NCBI GenBank assembly: GCA_905204385.1
Contig: CAJKZL010000180.1
Span: forward strand, 1-6,541
From: an uncultured Odoribacter sp.
GTDB taxonomy: Bacteria > Bacteroidota > Bacteroidia > Bacteroidales > Marinifilaceae
Direction: 5' to 3'
DNA length: 6,541 bases
Position 1 is the stretch's first letter. Each line of letters begins with the position of its first letter. This document shows, piece by piece, positions 1-6,022 of this stretch. Position numbers and translations under genes: made by a program. Below the pieces are notes generated by a model. That model saw only the letters and a program-made list of their open reading frames with translations. It did not search any database and had not been told where the DNA came from.

Positions 1-1
1 T

Positions 2-694
2 CTGGTTTATTTCGGGTTTTTCGGTTTTCCACAGTTGCAGGAGGTTCCGGCAACCGCGACTCTTTCCGGCTGGATCATCTGGCCTTTGAAATTTGAGTGG
101 GGCACGGTGCTGTCTTTTCTCTTTTGCTATTTTGCCTTAATTGTAAACGAATTGGGTTCCATACAGGCTGTCGGGCGGATGATCGGAGCGGGACAAATGT
201 CCGGGCGCACTACCCGTGGGGTGGGAGTGACCGGGCTGGCCAATATGGTATCGGGGGCCTTGGGGGTTGCCGGACCGGTGGATTATTCGATGAGCCCCGG
301 CATTATTGCGGCTACGGGTTGTGCGTCGCGCTATACCCTGATTCCGGCGGGAATAGGATTGCTGCTTTGTGCTTTTTTTCCGGATTTCATTCGGCTGCTG
401 AACGCGATTCCCGGGGGTGTCATGGGCGCTGTGCTGCTCTACCTTATGGCTTCACAACTCTCGGCGGGCTTACAGATGATGAACCGTGAAAAAGCCGTGC
501 TTGATTTTGAAAGCGGCTTGGTGGTGGGATTTCCGCTGATGCTGGCCCTATTGCTTTCATTCGCTCCCGAAGAAGCCGTCCAATCCATCCCGGCCTGGAT
601 CCGTCCGATCGTGGGCAATGGTTTTGTCATGGGCGTGATTGTTGTAGTGCTACTGGAGCATCTGGTTTTCAGAAAAAGAAAACAAAAGCCTTAA
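2..694 (+). CDS. NCS2-family nucleobase permease (uracil/xanthine/purine type), C-terminal part
   Basis: This is an inner-membrane transporter of the nucleobase:cation symporter-2 (UraA/XanQ) family, which takes up uracil, xanthine or other purines with a proton or sodium ion. The frame is open to the left edge, so the start and roughly the first half are missing; the TTG at 35 is only an internal codon. About 230 residues remain and include several hydrophobic segments. Counting from the codon at 35, these are near residues 22-50, 64-82, 101-122, 124-148, 158-176 and 191-211. Family landmarks are the NELGSIQAVGR stretch (residues 38-48), the PVDYSMSPGIIAATGCASR substrate loop (81-99) and IPGGVMGAVLLY (125-136). 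The substrate signature is divergent: the Gln/Glu-Asn pair expected before x-G is Met86-Ser87, so the substrate cannot be assigned by analogy. The C-terminus is short and basic (RKRKQKP). The gene is convergent with the thioredoxin operon and looks functionally unrelated to it. Family assignment is firm; substrate is unknown. Confidence 0.88.
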   Translation: MVYFGFFGFPQLQEVPATATLSGWIIWPLKFEWGTVLSFLFCYFALIVNELGSIQAVGRMIGAGQMSGRTTRGVGVTGLANMVSGALGVAGPVDYSMSPGIIAATGCASRYTLIPAGIGLLLCAFFPDFIRLLNAIPGGVMGAVLLYLMASQLSAGLQMMNREKAVLDFESGLVVGFPLMLALLLSFAPEEAVQSIPAWIRPIVGNGFVMGVIVVVLLEHLVFRKRKQKP

Positions 695-701
695 TTTTAT
701 A

Positions 702-750
702 GAAGCCGTATCCCTTAGCGATAAAGGAATACGGCTTCATTTCCGTTTTT
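702..750 (+). terminator. Rho-independent terminator of the permease gene
   Basis: A perfect 10-bp stem (GAAGCCGTAT at 702-711, ATACGGCTTC at 729-738) encloses a loop that can pair a little further, and a T-rich tail ending in five T (746-750) follows. It starts 8 bases after the permease stop. The same hairpin read on the - strand lies about 60 bases past the thioredoxin gene stop but is followed there only by an A/T mix, so it may serve the opposing operon weakly. The rest of the 695-797 gap shows nothing else I can support. Confidence 0.75.
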
Positions 751-797
751 ATCGGCAATGATGAAAAACTTTCTCCTCATCTATAGAGGTGTGTGGG

Positions 798-1007
798 CTA
801 TTTACCGGCAAGAATATATTTCAAAACTTCACCGAGTACCGGATTCGAAGGGCGTAAAGTTTGTGGATCGACTACTTTTCCTGATTTATCCAGCAACAAA
901 AAATGGGGGATTCCACTTAATCCGATTTGCCGGATAAAAGGATGTTTAAAGCCTTTGTCGCATATCAACTGAACGCCTTGCATGCCTTTCAGTTTTAGAA
1001 AATCTTT
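798..1007 (-). pseudogene. C-terminal half of second thioredoxin domain, cut off by an in-frame TAG
   Basis: These codons (843-911 plus a TAG stop at 798-800) continue the reading frame of the gene at 1008-3533 with no frameshift. They begin KDFLKLKGMQGVQ and contain the cis-proline segment GIPHFLLLDKSGK (Pro at codon 876), which completes a TlpA-like thioredoxin fold. The same elements occur in order in the first thioredoxin domain (NSIPRFMLVDPKGK, Pro437). Unless the TAG is read through, is a sequencing error, or is bypassed by restarting at the ATG at 983, this segment is not translated. Alone, the 61-residue piece from that ATG would lack the active-site cysteines and could not fold as a thioredoxin. 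I read it as part of the upstream gene, not as an independent gene. Confidence 0.85.
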
Positions 1008-3464
1008 CTATATCGTTTTATTCAGGTCTAAGGAAATGGATACCCAGGCAATGGGTTGCCCGGCAAAGCGATGTTCCTTATCGCGGATATATGGAATTTC
1101 TCCGATACAGGGGTTGCAGCCCGTCGACCAAAGATCGATAAATACATATTTTCCCTTGAAATCACCCAGTGCCACCTGTTCTCCTTTTTCATTTTCAAAA
1201 TGATAATTGCTTAAATCGGTTCCCGGAAGGGCATGTTGAAATCTTTCCCTGGCTTTGGCAATCTGGGCCGGCATGGCTTCCAGTAATTCCTGATTTTCCG
1301 TTTGCTTTATCCAGGGACGCACCGATTCGATACGGGCCTCGATGCCATGCAATAACCTCCGCAAAATGTCCGACTGGAGGGTGTTTATAAGATAAGCTTC
1401 CCGCAACGTTTCATCCTCGATGCTTCCTCCCAAGTCGGCCAGCCAACTGTCTATGCTGTGTATTTTAATTTTTCCGGCTTCCATCCGTGCATACAGATAC
1501 TCCTGGAGATAATCCGTCCACTGACTGTAATGCACCAATTCGGGCAAGAGTCTCAGTCCCATCACATCGGCAGAATATCCTTTTTTCACTTCGGGACGGG
1601 GTAAACGGCTTTTGCCGAATACTTTCGAGAAGTATATCCGGCCATATAGCTGCTCCAACAAATAACCTTGCCAATATCCGGTGAGTAAACGTTTTTCGGT
1701 GGGAGTCAGTGCAGATTCTGCGATCTCTGCGGCGGCTTGGTCATACATTTTCCGAAGCCGTTTTCCCCGGGTCCGGTCGTAGGCCTTCGTTTCTTTCCCT
1801 GAATAAATCATTCCGTATTTTTTATTCAGGCTCAGCATCAGATTATGTAATTTTGCATGGTTTCCCGAAAAGACCGTTTCCGCATCCGGGTTTATTACAA
1901 TCCCGTCTCCCGGTTCCAGCCACAAAGAACAATTAAATTTTCTGCCACAGTTGAAAGCATAAAAGCCAGGTTGATCTATAGCTGCGGTCAATGAAAAACT
2001 ACCGTTTGAAATAGGAACCTGAGCGATTTGCTTCGACATGCTTCCTTTTTTTACCAGAGTTACCCAGCCTTCGGCAATCCCTCCCACTTGTCCGCTGACG
2101 GATATTTTCTGGCCGGCATAATCCTTCAACAATTCTTCCAATTGCATCTTCAGCAGAATATCCGAGGGGCGGCGGGCCTTCATCATCACCATTTTTCCTT
2201 TGGGATCAACCAACATAAAACGGGGGATACTATTCACTTTATATTTTTTGAACAAATTATGCTCGAAAGCTGCCGGGGCAATTACTCCATGATCTTCCAG
2301 ACCGAACGCTGAAAGCATTTTTTTCCATTTTTCCTTGTCGGCTTGCTTGTCCACCGAGACGGATAAAAAAGCGATGTCTTTTCCCTTCAACTCTTCCATC
2401 AGTTGCTTTAAATAAGGAATTTCATACTGACAAGGACCGCACCAGGTGGCCCAGATGTCGATCAACAAGTATTTTCCCTTAAACTGCAGAGGAGTGACGG
2501 AACGGCCTTGATAGTCCTCGAAGTCAAAATAAACCAGGTCCTTGCCTTCCGGATTTTCCGGGGATACTCGCCAGGCTTGGCATCGGGCCTGGCATTTTTC
2601 CCACTTATTCCGTCCCTCTTCAGAGAGAAGCAGTTCTTTGACAGAACCCAGAATTTCTTCTCCCTGATAAAACCAACCCTGTTCGAAATATTCCTCTAGT
2701 TCTTGCAGTACATATCTTTCGCGTAATTCCGGAAGTGCTATCCGCTCTGCCCTCTTGCGTAAAAAATCGGTTGCCGAATAACTGAAAAGCTGAATGCGGT
2801 CCGCCATGCCGAAATATCCGCGCAGAATAATATTCCATCCGGGGTAGCGCATAAGGCCGGCTTGATCAAAACGTATGTCGCGGACAAACGCCATGGCCGA
2901 AGCGGGGATATCGACCTTACTTTGCGATAGTTCAAAATTAGAAAACTGCATTTCCAGCCAATTGTAGTGGATTCGTTCTTTTTGTTCGGCAATAAAATTC
3001 CTGTCCTTTAAGTTCGCAGTTGCCAAAGCAGCCAAAGCATTTTTTTCCCAGCTATTTATCCAAGCCAGGTATTCCGGTGTATACATTTCAGCAGGCTGGG
3101 GCCATAATTTCCTTGCGGGAGGAACTTCCGAAAACATCATCTGCAAGTTGCCCGTCAACATGTTAGGACGGTCGAACCAGAATCGTTGAGTCCAGTCGTA
3201 TAAATAACGATTCACTTGTTTCTCATCGCCTGAAAATTTCCAGGGCAGTTTGTCTGTATTCACCACCACCGTTTCATCCGGCGATACCCGGATCCAGGAA
3301 GTCATGCCCCCGGCGATCAGGTACAGTAAATCGCTGCATTCCTTTTCCGGAACTACTATTTTTTGCACTTTTCCCTCTTCCTTTGCCCGGTAGCAGGCAC
3401 GATCCCGCCCGCGCAAATTATTGTATACGCAGGCCTGTCCGCCGGTTCCTTTCAGAACGATGGT
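801..3464 (-). repeat. Protein-level tandem duplication of a beta-helical-thioredoxin module
   Basis: Two modules lie head to tail: residues about 24-470 (bases 3464-2124) and about 475-911 (bases 2111-801, counting through the TAG). Equivalent landmarks align in order: Trp80 to FSGD (100-103) with Trp538 to FSGN (555-558), both spanning a PD/GD..V.N.D strand; then FKGKY (351-355 and 792-796), the active-site cysteines followed by EIPY, the SVSVD/SISLD strand, and the cis-Pro segment. The helical regions are much less alike, which suggests an old duplication or the fusion of two neighbouring paralogues. Confidence 0.75.
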
Positions 3465-3533
3465 TCCGGGACCTGCCAACGCTTCTATGCCGGACATAAA
3501 AGCCAGGAGCATAAATATGATACTTTTTCTCAT
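1008..3533 (-). CDS. Exported protein with two TlpA-like thioredoxin modules, ended early by an amber codon
   Basis: This is a periplasmic thiol-disulfide protein of the TlpA/ResA type. Residues 1-20 are a signal peptide (basic start, hydrophobic core, Ala-Leu-Ala before Gly21). Module A has an N-terminal beta domain (about 25-100, resembling the DUF4369-type domain that precedes many Bacteroidota TlpA proteins), a helical region (about 105-325) and a thioredoxin domain (about 335-470) with WCGPC (Cys365, Cys368) and cis-Pro437. Module B repeats this order: beta domain about 475-558, helical region about 560-770, thioredoxin domain from about 776 with GCNPC (Cys806, Cys809). The frame stops at TAG, codon 842, inside the second thioredoxin domain at a position that is Trp403 in module A. 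The intended product is 911 residues, far longer than a usual single-module family member. It is last in the SusD operon, 43 bases after the PKD-like gene. The start chosen is the first ATG after an in-frame TGA and begins a good signal peptide, though its ribosome binding site is poor. The module A active site looks intact, so a truncated product could still be partly active. Substrate unknown. Confidence 0.85.
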   Translation of the reverse strand: MRKSIIFMLLAFMSGIEALAGPGTIVLKGTGGQACVYNNLRGRDRACYRAKEEGKVQKIVVPEKECSDLLYLIAGGMTSWIRVSPDETVVVNTDKLPWKFSGDEKQVNRYLYDWTQRFWFDRPNMLTGNLQMMFSEVPPARKLWPQPAEMYTPEYLAWINSWEKNALAALATANLKDRNFIAEQKERIHYNWLEMQFSNFELSQSKVDIPASAMAFVRDIRFDQAGLMRYPGWNIILRGYFGMADRIQLFSYSATDFLRKRAERIALPELRERYVLQELEEYFEQGWFYQGEEILGSVKELLLSEEGRNKWEKCQARCQAWRVSPENPEGKDLVYFDFEDYQGRSVTPLQFKGKYLLIDIWATWCGPCQYEIPYLKQLMEELKGKDIAFLSVSVDKQADKEKWKKMLSAFGLEDHGVIAPAAFEHNLFKKYKVNSIPRFMLVDPKGKMVMMKARRPSDILLKMQLEELLKDYAGQKISVSGQVGGIAEGWVTLVKKGSMSKQIAQVPISNGSFSLTAAIDQPGFYAFNCGRKFNCSLWLEPGDGIVINPDAETVFSGNHAKLHNLMLSLNKKYGMIYSGKETKAYDRTRGKRLRKMYDQAAAEIAESALTPTEKRLLTGYWQGYLLEQLYGRIYFSKVFGKSRLPRPEVKKGYSADVMGLRLLPELVHYSQWTDYLQEYLYARMEAGKIKIHSIDSWLADLGGSIEDETLREAYLINTLQSDILRRLLHGIEARIESVRPWIKQTENQELLEAMPAQIAKARERFQHALPGTDLSNYHFENEKGEQVALGDFKGKYVFIDLWSTGCNPCIGEIPYIRDKEHRFAGQPIAWVSISLDLNKTI

Positions 3534-3539
3534 TTCAGG

Positions 3540-3571
3540 TCATTTTAAGGTTGTTTTTGCCATAACACCTC
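3540..3571 (-). promoter_or_regulatory. Strong Shine-Dalgarno plus 7-codon in-frame mini-ORF before the thioredoxin gene
   Basis: GAGGTG (3571-3566) sits 2 bases before an ATG (3563-3561). That ATG opens the reading frame MAKTTLK, closed by TGA (3542-3540), 6 bases before the ATG at 3533. The mini-ORF is in frame with the thioredoxin gene. The 3533 ATG has no comparable ribosome binding site, so ribosomes may load at the mini-ORF and restart (translational coupling). Alternatively the TGA may be a mutation that split off the original N-terminus. Bacteroidota often start translation without a Shine-Dalgarno, so chance is also possible. Confidence 0.4.
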
Positions 3572-3576
3572 TTTAT

Positions 3577-5070
3577 TCAATACAAAAATGTGGAATTGCT
3601 ACCCTTGATATACATGACGCTACCCACACGGCCGTCCCCTTCCAAAGGTTCACCGCTTGCTCTCAAGTTCCCTGCTTGTATGTCGTAAAAGTATACTTTG
3701 TATTTTCCGGCTTTGTAAGTTGCCACTGCCATGCAATTAATGTTAAGGGTAGAAGGCCCCTGAACATGACGCATCCAGGTCACTTCTTCTCCGTCCGGTA
3801 TTTCTACCTGAAGCTTTTCTGCATATCCGGCGTTGATGTTGCAGGAATATATCCGGTTATCTTTCGAAAAATAAATAATATCATTATCCAGATTGGTAGC
3901 CCGGCAATCGGCTTCCAATATCCCCAGATCATTTTCCAGGGTATCGCATTGTAGAATCGGATTTTTATAAGGGGGATTACAGTCTGCATTCAACTTCAGC
4001 ATGCTGTACAGTTCTTCCTGTCTGTTTTTCATCAAAGCCCAGGCTCGCCCTTGACCGTATCTTCCTTGTGGTCCCATGAACAACAAGTCGGCCTCCATTT
4101 CGTTTACAGGAGGAAGCTTGATCGTATCTACCGGTCCGCTATTACTGAGCTTCAGTAAAGTGTTATTGTAGGAATCCATAGAACAAAATGAATGGCTGAG
4201 CTCATCGAAAAGCAAAGGATTAAAACGGCCGAAGTTTACAAAATAGGGAGAAAACCGATAATCTCCGGCCATAGCTTCTCCAAACCGTCCGGAATTACTG
4301 GTTATGGTAGGCAGCGCATACATTTGACCGTTATTTATTAAATAAATAGCCCTCCTGTCTGCCCAACAACTCTGAGGGGCGGTTACCGCCGGCATTTCAT
4401 AAAACAAATTTTGAAAATCATTTTTAATTTTTCCGTCGCTTACCTTTATGGCCGCCATATCCTCACTCGAACAAGCCATCACCGCTATAGTATTGAAATA
4501 ATCCTCTTTTTCTTCATTCCACACACAATAGAGAGTCGTAAAAGCCAAGGCTACCGCTTCGCCCTTCAATTTTCTTCCTTCATTGCTCCCGGCAATTACA
4601 TCCGCCGCTTTTCCCTTCTCCGTAAATACATCATAATCGGTATACCCTTCCCTGTCTTTTAAGACATACCAACCTGTCGTTAAAGAAGTTTCTACCGCCA
4701 AGGGGGCAGTAGCGAACCGTGAAATTCCGGTTTCCTTTTCCCGGGCACCGAAAACAAGCATATATTCTCCGGCATTCAGATCTACTCTGTAATGCAATTC
4801 CCGGGTATGACAAATCGTGTCCAATTGCGGTTTTTCAACTAATCCTACCGGATAATACCCCCAAAAACAATCGTATTCGGCATCTGCCGGGGTAATTACC
4901 GGATCGATATTTAAAGAATCGATAAAAGCATATTTTAAATAACTTTCTTCGAGCCCTTCCACTTCCACGCTGAAAATAGCTGTATAATCATAGTTGCCTT
5001 TATCTTCATAGCAACCGTATAATCCAAGCAGAAAACCTATTATCATTACAAATAAATACTTTGTTTTCAT
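3577..5070 (-). CDS. PKD-like family lipoprotein of a SusC/SusD-type locus
   Basis: This is a probable outer-membrane or surface lipoprotein accompanying the SusD-like protein, with no known enzymatic role. The 497 residues start with a type II signal peptide (MKTKYLFVMIIGFLLGLYGC) whose lipobox is Leu17-Tyr18-Gly19-Cys20. The mature end, CYEDKGNYDY, is characteristic of the PKD-like lipoproteins found next to SusD/DUF4843 genes, and its acidic residues just after Cys20 resemble a Bacteroidota surface-export signal. Residues about 30-125 look like a PKD-type beta domain (NIDPVITP, then GEYMLVFGAREKETGI). This is followed by the family landmark GWYVLKDREGYTDYD (133-147). The remainder, about 150-497, is strand-rich and may form a propeller-like domain, though I cannot confirm that. 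Eleven cysteines besides the lipid-anchored one stand out (68, 87, 182, 200, 235, 296, 364, 375, 389, 410, 446), in a gene directly followed by a thioredoxin protein. The ATG at 5070 is the only start that gives the lipobox; it has no clear ribosome binding site. It lies 101 bases after the DUF4843 gene. Family confident; ligand unknown. Confidence 0.85.
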   Translation of the reverse strand: MKTKYLFVMIIGFLLGLYGCYEDKGNYDYTAIFSVEVEGLEESYLKYAFIDSLNIDPVITPADAEYDCFWGYYPVGLVEKPQLDTICHTRELHYRVDLNAGEYMLVFGAREKETGISRFATAPLAVETSLTTGWYVLKDREGYTDYDVFTEKGKAADVIAGSNEGRKLKGEAVALAFTTLYCVWNEEKEDYFNTIAVMACSSEDMAAIKVSDGKIKNDFQNLFYEMPAVTAPQSCWADRRAIYLINNGQMYALPTITSNSGRFGEAMAGDYRFSPYFVNFGRFNPLLFDELSHSFCSMDSYNNTLLKLSNSGPVDTIKLPPVNEMEADLLFMGPQGRYGQGRAWALMKNRQEELYSMLKLNADCNPPYKNPILQCDTLENDLGILEADCRATNLDNDIIYFSKDNRIYSCNINAGYAEKLQVEIPDGEEVTWMRHVQGPSTLNINCMAVATYKAGKYKVYFYDIQAGNLRASGEPLEGDGRVGSVMYIKGSNSTFLY

Positions 5071-5171
5071 ATGATTCTGATTTTATTTTAGTGAACCGAT
5101 AAAACTTTTATTCCTTAGTTTTTTTTCGAGCCTCAAGCATCTAAGGAGTACTTTATGGCTTGGCTTATAGA
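5071..5171 (-). other. Intercistronic gap with a possible mRNA stem
   Basis: This is the longest gap in the operon. TCCTTAG (- strand of 5141-5147) can pair with CTAAGGA (- strand of 5112-5118) to make a 7-bp stem, with two more pairs beyond one mismatch and a 22-base loop holding a run of eight A. There is no T-run after it on the - strand, so it does not look like a terminator. It could be an mRNA processing or stabilising element that sets different levels for the two lipoproteins, or chance. I see no Bacteroides-type -7 box (TAnnTTTG) in the gap. Confidence 0.3.
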
Positions 5172-5990
5172 TTAGGGGAACACCACCAAAGCGCTATTGA
5201 GGTTATCGGCCTCTTCCCGCATGGGAGCCAATCCTTCCGCCAGATTTTGAGGATCGTTGTTATACTTTAACAATTCCGCCTTCAGTTTGTTTCTCACATA
5301 AGAAATCTTCGCTGCATCTTTTCTCAGAAGCTTAAACCAATCGTCGTCCACTTTTTCCTGGGTGACCTCGATCATAAATTCGTGTTTGCGTTCGCTATAT
5401 TTTCCGAATTGCCGCTCATACCAACTGTCCCACTCCTGAGGCCGGAGTAATTTGTCTCCCAGAACCACCACCCGGGAGAGCTGGCTGCTTTCTCCCAGTT
5501 TGAAATCGTCCGTTTCCACTAATTTTAAACACAGCCGCTTTTCCTCCCGCCGTAGAGAAGTATCCCGCAATAATATCACGGGAATTTTTACATAAACGGC
5601 ACGGCTCTTAACTACAAGCAAGGGTTGCATTTCTTCCGCATCCATAGCTACATAGTGTATCCCTGGAATGGCCTTATTCGGTTTTTCCGTCATCGTAGAA
5701 TCCTGTAGATTTCCTTTATTGTCATATTTATAGGTAATATCGTATTCCGGTTTTTGTTCTAAGGCTATTTTCCGCTCGGCTTCCGTCAGATTCCCCATGG
5801 TTTGAACGGTCAGATAAACGGTATCCCGGTGTACCGACTCCCGGTCTTTGTATACGAAATTATAGCGTTGTTCCTGGCTGCCGGTCATCTGGACACGGGC
5901 GACATCATCGAATAAGCGATATTCGGCTTCCCGGCAACCGGATGCTCCCAGCAAGCAAGCGGCATATATAATAAAAACAATCTTTTTCAT
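5172..5990 (-). CDS. DUF4843-type lipoprotein of a SusC/SusD-type locus
   Basis: This is a 272-residue predicted outer-membrane lipoprotein of the DUF4843 type, a family of unknown function found almost always beside SusC/SusD genes in Bacteroidota. The N-terminus has a Lys-Lys start, a hydrophobic core and a lipobox Ala16-Ser17-Gly18-Cys19; the -3 residue is Ala instead of the commoner Leu. Landmarks of the family are EYRLFDDVARVQM (residues 23-35), the IPGIHYVAMD stretch (108-117), a strand-helix stretch ending KRLCLKLVETDDFKLGES (151-168) and the C-terminal FGKYSERKHEFMIEV (195-209). The last ~60 residues are helical and charged. The start at 5990 is 32 bases after the SusD-like stop, with AAGGA touching the ATG. 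Its partners are probably the SusD-like protein upstream and the PKD-like lipoprotein downstream. No catalytic motif is visible, so a binding or structural role is the likeliest. Confidence 0.85.
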   Translation of the reverse strand: MKKIVFIIYAACLLGASGCREAEYRLFDDVARVQMTGSQEQRYNFVYKDRESVHRDTVYLTVQTMGNLTEAERKIALEQKPEYDITYKYDNKGNLQDSTMTEKPNKAIPGIHYVAMDAEEMQPLLVVKSRAVYVKIPVILLRDTSLRREEKRLCLKLVETDDFKLGESSQLSRVVVLGDKLLRPQEWDSWYERQFGKYSERKHEFMIEVTQEKVDDDWFKLLRKDAAKISYVRNKLKAELLKYNNDPQNLAEGLAPMREEADNLNSALVVFP

Positions 5991-5995
5991 TCCTT
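5991..5995 (-). promoter_or_regulatory. Purine-rich AAGGA with zero spacing to the DUF4843 start
   Basis: The bases directly before the ATG at 5990 read AAGGA, a Shine-Dalgarno core, but with no spacer instead of the usual 5-9 bases. It is therefore unlikely to place a ribosome on this ATG in the standard way. The next in-frame ATG is at residue 35, past the lipobox, so 5990 remains the right start. Initiation through the A/T-rich leader, as is common in Bacteroidota, fits better. Confidence 0.35.
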
Positions 5996-6022
5996 AAAAT
6001 TTTCGTTTATCGTAATAACAAC

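Noticed and set aside
97..489. A + strand ORF of 130 codons inside the permease
   Set aside because: It is an out-of-frame shadow of the permease, whose own frame shows clear family motifs and membrane segments.
743..788. Additional small hairpins between the convergent genes (CCG/CGG at 743-755 and CCTC/GAGG near 774-788)
   Set aside because: The stems are only 3-4 bp without a T-run on either strand, well within chance.
798..983. A separate 61-residue small protein starting at the ATG at 983
   Set aside because: It is in the same frame as the large thioredoxin gene and completes its fold (cis-Pro segment and last strands), so it is the severed C-terminus and not an independent gene.
1008..1010. 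Frameshift between the two thioredoxin ORFs
   Set aside because: The distance between the two start codons (3533 and 983) is 850 whole codons, and the translated codons around the TAG match the first domain without any shift, so this is a nonsense codon only.
1008..1010. Pyrrolysine insertion or TAG codon reassignment
   Set aside because: The same gene ends in TAG at 798-800, the aligned residue is Trp, and no pyl gene or phage context is visible.
3421..3954. A + strand ORF of 177 codons overlapping the ends of the thioredoxin and PKD-like genes
   Set aside because: It is antisense to two well-supported genes, has no recognisable family feature, and looks like an artefact of their codon use.
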